Positions 39,101-51,670 of a stretch of 64,000 nucleotides of DNA are shown one piece after another. Where the stretch lies: NCBI GenBank assembly GCA_008638375.1, contig CM018032.1, positions 50,366,501 to 50,430,500 of the forward strand, given 5' to 3'. The stretch is from Nyssa sinensis (taxonomy: Eukaryota > Streptophyta > Magnoliopsida > Cornales > Nyssaceae). The notes beneath the pieces are model-generated. The model made no database searches. It saw nothing but the letters and a program-made list of their open reading frames with translations, and was not told the DNA's origin. The position numbers and the translations under genes are program-made. How positions within the stretch are numbered: position 1 is the first letter of the stretch; every line of letters begins with the position of its first letter.

Positions 39101-40938
39101 TGATCCCTTCCCTTATGTTCCACGTTGTCCGCGCTCTCTTGTTCCTCTCCATCCGCGCTCTCATATTCCTCCGCCAAACTCTTCTTCGAACTCGGGTACT
39201 TCATCTATTCACTTCGCTTTTGATATCACACCTCCCAGTATCCTCCCTATGATCATCGTTCCCCCATCCGTTTGGGTTTTCCTAGTAGTATTGATCATCG
39301 TATTGCCAAGTTTGTCTCTTATCAGGGTCTTTCAGATTACTATCAGTCTTTTCTTGGTCAGGTTGATTCAGTATCCATTCCTCGGTCAGTCTCTGTGGCT
39401 TTTTAAAATCCTAAGTGGGTGGCCATTATGAAAGTAGAAATGGATGCTCTTCTTCAAAATCAGACGTGGGAGCTTGTTGACTTGCCTACTGATGAGAGAA
39501 CAATTGGTTGTAAGTGGATCTTCAGTGTGAAGTACTTGGCGGATGGTACTATCGAGAGGTATTAAGGTTCGCTTTGTTGCAAAAGGCTTTACTCAGGTTC
39601 CAGGTAAGGATTTTAGTGTTACCTTTGCTCCTGTACTTAAGTTGACTACAGTTTATCTTCTTGTCTCTCTTGCTACTTCCTATTTTTAGACTCTTCATCA
39701 GTTAGGTGTCAAGAATGCCTTCCTCAATGGTGACCTTACACAGGTTATCTATATGGATCCGCCACTGGGTTTTCGGTCTCAAGGGGAGTATTCTGGGAAA
39801 GTCTGTTGTCTTCGAAAATCCCTCTATGGTCTTAAGCAGTCTCCTCGAGCATGGTTTAGCCACTTTAGTGATGTTGTTCTAGATATAGGCTTTGTTAGGT
39901 GCCATTCGGATCATACATGCTTTATTCGATGACATTCAGATGGGCGGTGTATTATCATCTTCGTTTACGTAGATGATATTATTATTACTAGAGATGATTC
40001 ACCTGGTATTGCTAAAGTAAAACGTGATCTTGGGGTGCCTTTTGATATTAAGGACTTGGGTCCTCTACGGTACTTTCTTGGCATTAAGGTTGCTCGGTCT
40101 TGCCTTGTTATATCTCTATTTCAGCGAAATTACACTCTTGATCTCCTTCAGGATACGGGTATGCTTGGGTGTAGGCCTGCTTCTACTCCTATGAATCCAA
40201 ATCATAAGTTGTTTGCAAAATCAGGAGAGTTATTATCAGACCCATCTGTTTATCTACGTCTTGTGGGTCATCTTATTTACTTGACAAACACAAGATCAGA
40301 TCTCACGTTTGCTGTTAGTGTTGTGAGTCAATTCATGCACTCACCACGTACCTCTCATATGGATGTAGTTTATCATATTCTCCAGTACCTTAAGACCTGT
40401 CCTGGTCTTGGGCTTTTTTATATGACAGGAGCACAGTCGGACCTTTCCTGTTTTACAGATGCTAACTACGCAGGTTCTAAAAGTGATAAGTGCTCTACTT
40501 CTGGTATATGTACTTTTCGTGATGATCATCTCATACCCTGAAAAAGTAAGAAACAAGTGGTGGTGGTTTCTCGATCTTTTGCTGAGGCCGAGTACCGTGC
40601 TATGGCCTAGGGCACTTGTGAACTTCTATGGCTTCGTTCTCTTCTGACTGAGCAGGGTTTCCCCATGTTGGACTCATCTTCTTTGTTCTATGATAATAAG
40701 TCCGCTATTATGTTATCCTCAGACTTAGTACTTCATAAGAAAACAAAACACATAAAAGTCGATATTCACTTCATTAGGGAAAAAGTTCGTTCGAGTATTA
40801 TTACCCCTAGCTTTGTTCCCTCATCTGATCAGACGGCCGACCTGTTCACCAAGTCAGTGGGTCCGTCGTTATTGCAGTCATCTCTTGTCAAGCTGGGACG
40901 CGTCAATATCTTCGTCTCAACTTGAGGAAGAGTGTGCA
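36123..40938 (+). pseudogene. Copia family 2, arm A (+ strand), decayed gag-pol
   Basis: Order: leader (36123-36850), Gag (36860-37300, HTYQFLMGLKPEFEALRAQ), CCHC knuckle (YCQHCHKPGHVIDHC, about 37350), protease (DSGANNHVTG, about 37680), GAG-pre-integrase and integrase (38094-38640, LWHARLGHTNF, HFDVWGP, VTFIDDYTRCTWVY), C-terminal integrase and Pro/Ser linker (38652-39230), RT (39430-40060, YVDDIIIT at about 39967) and RNase H (40440-40900, FTDANYAGSKSD). It carries many TAG/TGA codons: 37298, 37418, 37475, 38529, 38559, 38646, 40539, 40608. The polypurine-like 'acttgaggaagag' at 40919-40932 is followed by only a few LTR bases. Confidence 0.88.
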
Positions 40939-41040
40939 TAAGGGAAGGAAATAAAGGAATAAAAAGAGAATAATAGATGGCAATATGACCTAAAATAGAA
41001 ATGTAAATAAAGGCTAAGAATAAATTTCCTAATTCCAACA
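40939..41040 (-). repeat. Truncated LTR at the centre of the copia inverted repeat
   Basis: On the minus strand it begins TGTTGGAATTAGG at 41040 and matches the arm A 5' LTR for about 100 bases, then stops in the middle of the LTR at the joint with arm A. It is preceded by arm B's polypurine tract (CTTGAGGGGGAG, 41041-41054 on the minus strand). Confidence 0.85.
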
Positions 41041-44000
41041 CTCCCCCTCAAGTTGAGGCGAAAATATTGACGAACCCTAGCTTGACAAGAGATGACTGTA
41101 ATAACGATGGACCCACTGACTTGGTGAACATATCGGCCATCTGATCAGATGAGGGAACAAAGCTAGGGGTAATAATACCTTAACGAATTTTTTACTTAAT
41201 GAAGTGAATATCGACTTCTATATGTTTTGTTCTCTCATGAAGTACTGAATCCGAGGATAACATAATAGCGGACTTATTATCAAAGAACAAAGAAGATGAG
41301 TCCGACATGGGGAAGCCCAGCTCAGTCAAAAGAGAACGAAGCCATAGAAGCTCACAAGTGCCTTGAGCCATAGCACGATACTCGGCCTCGATAGAAGATC
41401 GAGAAACCACCACTTGCTTCTTACTTTTCCAGGATATGAGATGATCACCACGAAAAGTACATATACCAGAAGTAGAGCGCCTATCACTTTTAGAACCTGC
41501 ATAGTCAGCATCTGTAAAACAAGAGAGGTCCGACTGTGCTCCTATTGTATAAAAAAGCCCAAGACCAAGACAGGTCTTAAGGTACCGGAGAATATGATAA
41601 ACTGCATCCATATGAGAGGTACGTGGTGAGTGCATGAACTGACTCACAACACTAACAGCAAACGTGAGATCTAGTTTTATGTTCGTCAAGTAAATAAGAC
41701 GACCCACAAGACGCTAATAAACGGATGGATCTGATAATAACTCTCCTGATTCTACTAACAACTTGTGATTTGGATCCATAGGAGTAGAAACAAGCCTACA
41801 CCCAAGCATACCCGTATCCTGAAGGAGATCAAGAACGTACTTTCGCCTGAGATAGAGATACACCAAGGCGAGATTGAGCAACCTCAATACCAAGAAAGTA
41901 TCGCAGATGAAATGAGTTCTTAATATCAAAAGACGCCCCAAGATCATGCTTTACTTTAGCAATACCAGGTGAATCATCTCCAGTAATATTAATATCATCT
42001 ACATGAACGGAGATGATAATACACCTCTCATCTGAATGTCGATGAATAAAGCATGTATGATCCGAATGACACTTAACAAAGCCCATATCCAGAACAACAT
42101 CACTGAAGCAACTAAACCATGCTCGAGGAGACTGCTTAAAACCATAGAGGGATTTTCGGAGACAACAGACTTTCCTAGAATACTCCTCTTGAGACCCGAA
42201 AACCCGGTGGTGGATCCATATAGATAACCTCTGTAAGGTCACCATTGAAGAAGGCATTCTTGACATCCAACTGATGAAGAGTCCAAGAACAGGAAATAGC
42301 AAGAGAGATAAGAAGACGGACTGTAGTCAACTTAGCCACAAGAGCAAAGGTAGCACCAAAATCCTTACTTAGAACCTGAGTAAAGCATTTTGCAACAAGG
42401 CGAGCCTTTTACCTCTCGACAGTGCCATCCGCCAAGTACTTCACACTAAAGACCTACTTACAGCCAACCATTCTCTCATTAGTAGGAAAGTCGACAAGCT
42501 CCCACGTTTGATTTTGAAGAAGAGCATACATTTTTACTTTCGTAGCGGCCACCCACTTAGGATTTTGGAGAGCCTCAAAGACTGATCGAGGAATGGATAC
42601 TGAATCAACCTAACCAAGAAAAGAATGATAGGAATATGAAAGACCTTGATAAGAAATAAACTTGGCAATAGGATGATCAGTACTACTAGAAAAACCCAAA
42701 CGGATGGGGGGACGACGATCACGGGGAAACGAAGTGAATAGATGAAGCACCTGAGTTTGGAGAAGAGTCTGGCGGAGGAACATGAGAGCGTGGACAGCGT
42801 GGAACATAACGGAAGGGATCAGTAATGGTTGCTGGAGGAGGGGACCTGCTAGGAAGTAAAGAAGAGGACACCGGAGGAGGCTCAAGAATGAGAGTCGGAC
42901 GAGGAAGTAATGGATTTTCCTGTAGAGGAATCTCCACAACAAGTCCCGGTAAGGAAGGAGTACCTGAAAAGAAAGGAACAGTTTCCAAAAAAGTAACATC
43001 CAATGAATGATAGATATGACCAGTAACCGGATCATAACAACAATACCCCTTAGACATGCTAGAATACCCTAAGAAGATACACCGAATGGCCTTATCATCA
43101 AGTTTAGTGTAGGAAGGGCATGTACACCCAAAGACACGAGGTGTAACAGGAAAAAGTGTGCTATCAAGTTGAGGGATATATAGGGGGCCTTACCTTGTAA
43201 TATCCGACTGGGAGTATGATTCATAAGGTAAGTGGCTATGAGAACAGCCATATGCCAGAAATATTTGGGTACCCCCATCCCACACAAAAGACACCAAACA
43301 ACAAACATAATGTGACGGTTCTTACGTTTCGCTACACCATTCTGCTCAGGAGTGCAAGGACAGGTAAGTTGCTAGAGGATACCATTTTTATTAAGCTCAC
43401 ACCTAAACTCATGAGAGATATACTCCCGACCATTATCAGACCTAATATTCCGAGCAACAGTATCGTATTAGGTTTTGATCATTTGTAAAAAGTTAGTAAA
43501 GTGTGAAAACACTTCAAAGTATTTTCTTCATAAGATAGACCCAGGTACAACGAGTATAATCATCGATGAAAGTGACATAATAGCGGTGTTGAAATAAAGG
43601 CACATGGTGCACGATGCATGCGAGGAATATAAGTAGTGCGAGTATGCTTTGACAATTCACAAACTACACATTTAAATTTAAAATTCTTGCATGATTTATT
43701 CAAAGGTGGAAAAAGCCAACATAAATATTGAAAGTTTGCATGTCCTAAATGGGCATGCCACAATTTTAAAGTTTTAAGAGAAAAAATAGAAGGATAAAAA
43801 ATAAGCAAAATAGACGCCTGAAAACTAGATGATAATATTTTGGATGATGGAGGGTCTCCAAAGTAATAGAGTCCGTCACGCTCATATCCCCTGCCAAAAA
43901 TCTTCTTCGAAGTCAGGTCCCGTAAGAGACAACGATCGGGTAGGAAAATCACAGTATAATTAAGATTTTTTGCAAGTAAACTGACAGGTAGAAGATTGTA

Positions 44001-45690
44001 AGCAAAATTAGGGATATAAAAAATAGAAAGAAGAGTGATGTCTAAAGACAGGACTGCATCACCCTGACTATTGATCTGGATAAATGACCCATCTGCAATA
44101 CGGACAGACTGAACAAGAAGGGTAACTGGAGAAGACAAAATAGATTACTCACCAGTTATGTGATTATTAGCTTTGGAATCCAAAATCCAAATGGGATGGC
44201 CTGACTTAACATAAAAAGTTGCAGGGATACCTGTAGCAAGTGTAACCGTGGGACTGGCAGATGAAGTAGTCCCCGGAGGAGCAGAACCTAAGCCAAGGTG
44301 TGACTGAAGTTGACTATAATCTGAAATGGCTAGAGCGGGTGCAGTTTCTGTAATGGCACCTGTATGAGGAGCCCATTTTCCTCGGTCTCGGTTCCCTTGA
44401 TTCCCCTGGTTCCGGTTCCTAGAATAACCCTGCTTTAACTCAGGATGGAGATCAAAGCAACGATCAATGACATGCCCGGGCTTGTGGCAGTGTCGACAAT
44501 AAGGACGGTTACTCGCTGGACAAGAGCCCAAAGAAACAGCAAAGGCCATCTGATCAGGAATAGGAGGAGACATCTCAATCTGTGAAGTCGATGTTGGAGG
44601 AATAAGACAGTGCCGGTGCTCATCGCCATCCACAGTAGCAAATGCCTCGTAAAGAGAAAACATAGGAGAGGTATTCAAAATTTGAGCCCTAAGAGCCTCA
44701 AACTCAGGTTTCAAACCCATCAGAAATTGATATGTATGCCTACGATCAAGACGTGTGGACTCAACATCACCATCAGTGGTAAAGTCACTAAGGGGCTTAT
44801 ACTGAGCCAACTCCTCCCATCTAGTCTGGAGATAACCAAAGAAGTCAGCAACTGATAGGCCCAAGGTGGCTTAGGAGGCATGAGATATATCCCGATAAAG
44901 CTCAGAAATCTGAGAATCCTAGTGTGCATGGGCGTACATCTTAGACAGGGTCGACCACAGACCATGGACAGTCTCATGATACATGAACATATTATAGATC
45001 CTCTCCTCTATTGAGTTGAACATCCAACCTAAAATGATACAGTTGTCCATATCCCATTATTCAAACGTGGGGTCAAATTCAGACGGCTTCGGCATCTTTC
45101 CGAGAATCTATCCGGTCTTGCGTTTTCCACCAAGAAAGAGGCAAAAAGAGCAAGACCAAACATGAAAGTTTTTTCTATTCAATAACACGCTCGTGACACG
45201 TTGAGCAAGTGTATGCTGGGCAAGAGAGAGATCCAGACAAGCAACCACAAGAGCTAGACGATCAACAAGAACAACATCCTTACCTAAATCAACTATGAGA
45301 CAGGTCTAAAAAAAAAAAGCTGGAATGAACAGACGAGAAACAAAGTCGGATAATGAATCGGCAACAAAAAACCACAGCTAGACAAAGAAAGGCTTACCAG
45401 ACACAAGTAGTTGGACACTCGACTACGCAGACAACAGAAGAGGAGCACGAAGAGGCTCTAACACATCACAGATGGGCCAAAGAAGCCAATAGGTGCAGCA
45501 CTGAGGCTGTGCGAAGGACCAGGAGGGTCCTGGAAGGTCACGGGTGGTCGCCGACCCTACTGGAGAAGTTTTCTGTGGTTAGCGATAGGGCTGTGATGGG
45601 AGACTGGGGTCACGATGGCCTAGGGCAAGAGCTGGCTGGTGCAGTAGGGGCTAGGTGTGGTGCAGTAGTGGCTGGGTGATGGGGGCTTTT
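41041..45690 (-). pseudogene. Copia family 2, arm B (- strand), decayed gag-pol
   Basis: Mirror image of arm A. From 45690 leftward: leader, Gag (44977-44145, KPEFEALRAQ), CCHC knuckle (YCRHCHKPGHVIDRC), protease with DSG changed to DSK (DSKANNHITG), GAG-pre-integrase (LWHAHLGHANF, 43750), an integrase missing about 60 bp around the first catalytic Asp (after RMHRAP, near 43600), linker (43057-42720), RT with HVDD in place of YVDD (about 42005) and RNase H (41707-41192, FTDADYAGSKSDRRS, EAEYRAMAQGTCELLWLRS). Fewer nonsense codons than arm A, but deletions and frameshifts. No 5' LTR remains: homology to arm A ends about 45690. Confidence 0.88.
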
Positions 45691-47254
45691 CCCAAATCTC
45701 TTTTGAGAGAAATACAGAGCATGCGAAGAAATGAGAGTAGTTGCCAAAGGCAGAGAAGCCATTCGTCTCCACTATATAGGCTAGGGCTTGTTCATTAATA
45801 TCCTTGTTGTGGTCACGACAACCACATGTACAGCAACAACGACAAACGTGGGGAGAGGGGCGACGACGGCAAACGAGGGGGATGGTGTTCGTCCATTTCT
45901 GAAGCAGCTGTAGTCGTTCACATATTCTCTTTTCTCTCTTCTCTCTCTCTATATATGGATATATATGTACTATAAATTCACAGAAAACCCATCTTATTTA
46001 TGTTATAAAACGGGATGAACTTTACTTCTTAATGCAATTTCTGTGTAACAAAATCAACAATTTGATCCATTTGTATGAAGGTGAGTAACTTTGCTCAGGT
46101 GATCTTTTTCCTCTATATATACATTTTATAACAATACAGGAAAACCCATTAATTACATATATATTTCCATTAATTTATACTCTTATGTAGAAACACATCA
46201 AATCCCTCATTTTGTTAAACCCATAATGAATTTTTTGGGTTTGGGTATATAAAATTTTCTTGATTCTCAATTCTTCAATATTTTTTTGCTCAATCATTTT
46301 TGAGCTTGACTTGGGACAAAACTCAATGCCACCCATTTTTGAGCTTGATTTGGGACAAAACTCATAATATTCCTCATTTTGTTAAGCCCATAATTTTCGA
46401 TGGCTTCATAATAGTGTAGTGCTATGGGCTAGTTTTTTATTTTGTTCTTTTGGGTTTTAATTCTTCGTTAATTTTCTTTTTCTCCCAGATTCTTTAGTGT
46501 GTAGTTTTTGATTCTTTGTACTATTGGAAATTTTGTTTAGGTCATGTTTGACAATTAGGTATGATTGTGTCTTCCTTTCATTTTAGCAACTTCATTTCGA
46601 CAGATGGATGTGTGTTTTTCTCTTTGTTTTGTTTAGTTGCTGAGAAAACTAAAGAAAATGAAATCAAAGAAAGTAAAAATAATTGGAGAAAATGATTTTT
46701 TTTTTTTTTTGAGTTATTGCAGTTTTTCTTTAAGATATTTGATAAAAATTGTAGAGATTTTAGAGAATCTTTTTTGTTCATCATTTTTGAGAATTTATGA
46801 TTTAATGAATTTTAGAAAAAAAAAAATACAATTATTTTAAGAATTTTGAAAAAAAAAATGGAATTTTTTTGTTTATCATTTCTTTTGGAAGATGATTATT
46901 TATTTCATTATTGTCATTACAATAATGAATCTTTAATATTGTAATTTAATTTTTATTGTTGGGAATTTTTTTATTAGGTTTGTATAGGTTTAAATTGTTT
47001 GGAGGTTAGTTTTGTCATTTAACATTGTTGTTTGGGATAAAATAGTCATTTTATTACTTCTAAGGGCAGTTTGGGCATTTAAGAAATTTGTTTGGCTTAC
47101 ATTAATAATTTCCGTCCATCTTGTAATAGAAACTGACGGACTAGAAACTCTGTAACTAAAAATCAAAGCAGAGGGGGTATAATGTAGTTTTTCAACTGTA
47201 GGAGAAATATTTGCAATTGTCAAAAATCATAGGAAAGGTAAGTGTAATTAATCC
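45691..47254. other. AT-rich right part of the Mutator-like element
   Basis: Contains a TC/TA-rich stretch at 45928-45970, then long A/T-rich text with a duplicated 'tttttgagcttgacttgggacaaaactca' word (about 46300 and 46343), and ends in the right TIR. No coding sequence. Confidence 0.45.
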
Positions 47255-47454
47255 AAAATATTCGTATATGAATTATTTAAAAAGATTAATTAAATTTTTT
47301 TTAATATACCAATGAAATTATATTCTTTAATTTGCGTTAATTACACCAAAAGTTGTATTCCCATATAAAATTAAATGTGAAATAATTAATTAAAATAAGC
47401 TTAATGTGATGAACAAAGCTTTTGTTTAGCAAAATTAAAAAAAAAAAATTGTCT

Positions 47455-47990
47455 CAGAAGGGGAAGCCTAGGACTTGAAAGACTTTCAGTTGGTTAGCTT
47501 ATTGCAGAGTATTTATAAAAATTGGGCTAAAATGATATTTCTTTTTCATGACACTTTTACAAGGTTGTCAGATTCTTGATGTGGTGTTTATTGTTAATAA
47601 ATGTGTGGATTCTAAATTAAAGTTCGGTGATCTAGGTAGTGTTTTCAAGTTGGATGTGGAGAAATCTTATATCATGTCAGCCTAGAAACATTAGGATTGG
47701 TGAGCGATAAAGGAGTTAAATTAAGAGGTATATTTCTACTGCGTGGTTCTCAATTCTTGTTTATGGTATTCATGAATATTTCTTTGATAGCTCTAGGGGT
47801 TTAAGGTTGGGGAATCTATTGTCTCATCTTTTGTTCACAATTTTGATGGAAGTTTTAAAGTCGATTGTTAGAGAATGTAGTTGCAAGAGTCTTTTTTATA
47901 GGGGTTGAAGTTGGGAGGAGATATAGGAATTGCATTTTAGTATTACATATTTTATTTACAGATGACACTATTATTGTCATGCCCCGAGTC
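47455..47990 (+). pseudogene. LINE RT fragment, + strand
   Basis: Decayed RT core: 'ILDVVFIVNKCVDSKL' ([16 protein letters not shown] in active elements), VFKLDVEKSY, SSRGLRLGNLLSHLLF (usually SSRGLRQGDPLSPLLF) and LFTDDTIIV for the F-A-D-D active site. Stops and frameshifts between blocks. Both ends cut. Confidence 0.7.
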
Positions 47991-48400
47991 CTAAAGACTC
48001 CATAAATAATTGGAAATTACCAATAAATATTATTAAATGACTTACCAAAGGTGAATAGGTGAATAGAAGTCAACTAGATTTTCGAATACTTAAATTTGAT
48101 CAAGGCATTATCACGCCATGGATCACAAAAATAGGTATTTTAAATACTTGGGATTAAGATTTCAAAAGTTTCGTTAATTACTTTTTAGGTCTCCAATAAT
48201 CTAAAAATGATTTTTAATAAATCAAAACTCAGTTGCAACCCTTTTTATCTAGATATTAGCAAAGCGAGATTTTTAGAAATTCAAAATCTTATTCTTCAGC
48301 GAGGGTTTGACTTTTTATTCTTAAAGAATTATTTTTTAAAACTATTTCAAAATCATAACTCAGTTGGAACACTTTTGACGAGTATATCGTGTATGTAGAC
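47976..48400. repeat. Possible LTR fragment
   Basis: Begins 'tgtcatgccccgagtccta', like the start of many plant LTRs, and lacks coding sequence. It ends where gypsy RT text begins. No partner LTR is seen. Confidence 0.35.
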
Positions 48401-51050
48401 CTTCATTGTATTTTATATCTAAAGACTAAATATCTTGTTAACAAGTCTCTAATAAGTCGCTGTAGCATTCTTCAAAGTGAATGACATCACTTTATAACAA
48501 TAGAGACCTCGTTCTGATATGAAAACAGTTTTTTCTTGATTGGGAAGGTACATTTGGATTTGGTTGTATCTAGAGTAGGCATCCATAAAACTCATAAGGT
48601 CATCACCAGCCGTAGCATCCACCAGCTAATCAATCATGGAGAGAGAAAAACTATCTTTGGGGCAAACTTTGTTGAGTCAGTATAGTTAATACAGACTTTC
48701 CACTTGTCATTCTTCTTTTTTGTGAGGACGGTATTGGCAAGCCAGTTCGGATAGAATACTTCTCTTATCATCCCAGCGTCAAGTAACCTATGAGCTTCGT
48801 CGTTGATGATCTTAAGGCGTTTTGGGGTGAAGGTCCTCATTTTTTGTCATACTAGGGGCATGATTTGGATCCGTCATCAACTTGTGGGAGATGAAGTCGG
48901 GATCTATTCCTTCCATATCCTTAGTCTCCCATGCAAATGTTGAGAGGTTCTACTTTAAGAATTCAACAAGTTCTGCCTGCTTTGAAGGGCACAAAGCTGA
49001 TTCGATCTGCAAATATCTTTCTTTTACCTCAGTGCTGATGAGCACTTTTGCAACCTCTTCATGTGGTTTAACCATGCTATCCATTCATTTGAGACTTAAT
49101 GCCTCTTTAATTTCAAAGAGGCACTCTTCCTCATTATTAAGATCTAAAATGGAGAAGTCTTCCCTTCTGAGGTGGTACTAGTGATTGCTATTTAGGGGGT
49201 TTGTCTTTGAGTGCAATAGTGTGGCACTCTTGGGCCATAGGCTGGCAATCTTTAACAATCACAACTTTGTCTTGATTTATAAACTTGAGGCACTAATGCA
49301 AGGTTGACTTGATTGCCCCTATTTGGTGAATCCAAGGTCTGCCAATTATGACATTATAGGGAGACTTGGCATCCAGAATCATGAATTCGGACATTAAAGT
49401 CTTCTGCTCATCACCTTCTCCAATAGTGGTATGCGGATCAATTCTCCCCAAAGGAAAACTGAGGTGTCCATTGAACCTTACCATTACTGAGATAGTTGTT
49501 TGGATATCCTTCTGATCAAGCTTCATCTGTTTAAAGGGCTCATAAAACAAAACACTAGTAGAGCTTCCAGTATCGATGACCCTCATGATATCAAAATTGG
49601 CGATTTTGAATGAGATAACCAGGTCATCACTGTGGGGGAAATGTACCCCAACGAGGTCCAACTCAGAGAACTGTATTTGAGATGCTGTTTTAGTCCTTTT
49701 CTTTATGGATGAGACTTGGACAATATGATGCTCTACTTTTACCTCTTGAGCATTCCTCTTTCTGGATCTGTTAAACATCCCGATCATTGTACTGTCGGTA
49801 TGGAGTACAAAGATCATATGGTGGTTATTAGGTGGTTGTTGATCATTCTGAGCCTCTCTTTACTCGGGTCCTTGATTCTGCCTCCTTTGAGGGGGCCTTT
49901 CGTCCCTCTGCCTGTGCCTTCTGTCCTGAAAAATGAACTCCCTTAGTTGCCCACGTCTGATGAGACACTCCATCTCTTGCTTTAGAGTTTTGCACTCCTT
50001 AATAGTATGGCCTTGTTCTTTGTGAAAGTCACAGTACTTGTTTTTGTTCTTGGCATTGGATTGCTCTTCATTGGCTCCGGCCACTTTAGATTTTCATGAG
50101 TCTAGACCTGCTAAAGGATGTGGGTAAGGGAGGCATTTAATGGGGTATAAGTTCCACACCTTCTGGAGCTAGAGTTATTTTGGCTTTAGATGTTGATCCT
50201 TTGTCAAGGCTTCAGACTTTCTTCTTATTGTCTCTCTTCCGGATTTGTTCATCTCTATGAGCTTGTTCCTTAGCTTTTCGAATGGAAGTCCTGGTGTCTT
50301 TAAGATTGATGTATTTTCGAGCTCTTTCGATGAGGGTTGCCATATCAGTGGGGGGGATTTTTAGTCATGGAATCCTAGAATTTCCGGATTCTTATCTCGA
50401 GGTTAAAACAGTCACCAAGAAACCTGAACTACAGTCGTTCATCTCTATAAGCTCAGCATTGATGTACTCCCTCGATGTCTTCCACTTATTTTGATTGTTA
50501 GCATGAATTTTGGTCCCTTTCTGAGCTTCCTGCTTGTTAGAAAACTATACAAGAACAATTTGCTAAGCTCATAAAAGTTATTGATTGAGTTTTGAGGGAG
50601 GTTGTGGAACCCTTTAAGGGCGGTACCCTTCAAACTGGTAACGAAAGTTCTGCACATGAAGGCATCAATAGCTTTGTGCAAGGCTATTGTGTGTTGATAG
50701 TGAGAAAGATGATCACTAGGGTCTTTCAACTCGTCATAAAGATTAAAGTTTGGAACGATAAACTTTTTAGGTTGATCTTCTACCATTATAATAGGGATGA
50801 ATGACCTGAGAACCTACCAAGCAACTTGCCTAACTCGTCCTATTCTGGAGGGACATGAAACATTTTGGTCGAGATAATCTAATCTTAAGAGTCTGCTATC
50901 TCCTCAATCCTCTAAGAGATTCTTGGCAGGTTTAGTTGTACTGCTGCCTGGTGCTTATTACTGATTTTGTCCCATATTCCAAGTTTGGGAATTATGAGGG
51001 GATCCTGTCTTACAACAATGAGAGAATGTTGTTCCCCTAAGCTCAGGGGA
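48401..51050 (-). pseudogene. Ty3/gypsy gag-protease-RT remnant
   Basis: Read leftward: Gag (50786-50445, FIVPNFNLYDELKDPSDHLSH), a C-terminal Gag block (50084-49860, KYCDFHKEQGHTIKECKTLK, RRGQLREFI), protease (49817-49293, IDTGSSTSVLFYEPFKQM, PYNVIIGRPWIHQ) and RT start (48840-48430, MRTFTPKRLKIINDEAHRLL, WLANTVLTKKKNDKWKVCIN, then a decayed DAYSGYNQIKM and YCYKVMPFGLKNA-like stretch), cut near 48400. Gag composition and the missing standard knuckle suggest the Tat lineage (inference). Multiple stops; the rest of pol is gone. The 5' end of this element resumes at 55502. Confidence 0.8.
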
Positions 51051-51625
51051 TGTGGGACTTCGTATAATATCCTGAAAATTCGATATGACTAAAATGGTAA
51101 CCGAACTCATATTAATGGGATAAATTATCAAAAAGTATGAGATTAATCCAAAAACATCAAAGATGGTGTATGCTCAAAAAATTGACAACCCGGTCAATTG
51201 AGTGCCGAAATGGATAAATGGGACTGATACAAAAAAATAAATTATGGAAAGAATATGAGAAAGAGTATTAGACACGCACGGGGATCCAAAACTGGTAAAA
51301 TAACTAATAATGATGCCAAACCCCGACTTTACGCCAAACTTGTTGGCACCCTATAAATTGATATTTTATAGAATAAAAATTAGAGACGATAATATATACA
51401 TCGAAAAATGTCCTACGTATACATATGTATACGGTATACTTACCTATTAAGTAATAAATGGAAATACATAAGTATATGTATAATAAAATATCTGTATCTA
51501 TATATATATATATATCCATACATATATATGAATATAAATTCATGAAGAAGCTGCTGGAACACTTGAGATGAAACCAAAATATATATATATATATACATAT
51601 ATATGAGCTTTCAAGAAACTGCCAG

Positions 51626-51628
<3 letters not shown>

Positions 51629-51669
<41 letters not shown>
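51629..51669 (+). repeat. (TA)n microsatellite
   Basis: About 20 TA units, with shorter TA runs at 51494-51515 and 51580-51594. Confidence 0.93.

Positions 51670-51670
<1 letters not shown>

Larger units (their letters stand above)
35557..47254. mobile_element. Mutator-like element remnant, long diverged TIRs, filled with copia sequence
   Basis: The left end (GAGTTAGTTATAC...) and inverted right end (GGATTAATTACAC...) align without gaps through a shared CTATGATTTTTGAC block. The flanks AAAATATTA (35548-35556) and AAAATATTC (47255-47263) match at 8 of 9 bases, the Mutator target size. Without the copia sequences (about 35943-45690) the element would be about 1.9 kb. No transposase frame is visible, so it was non-autonomous. 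Inference from end alignment only. Confidence 0.55.
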
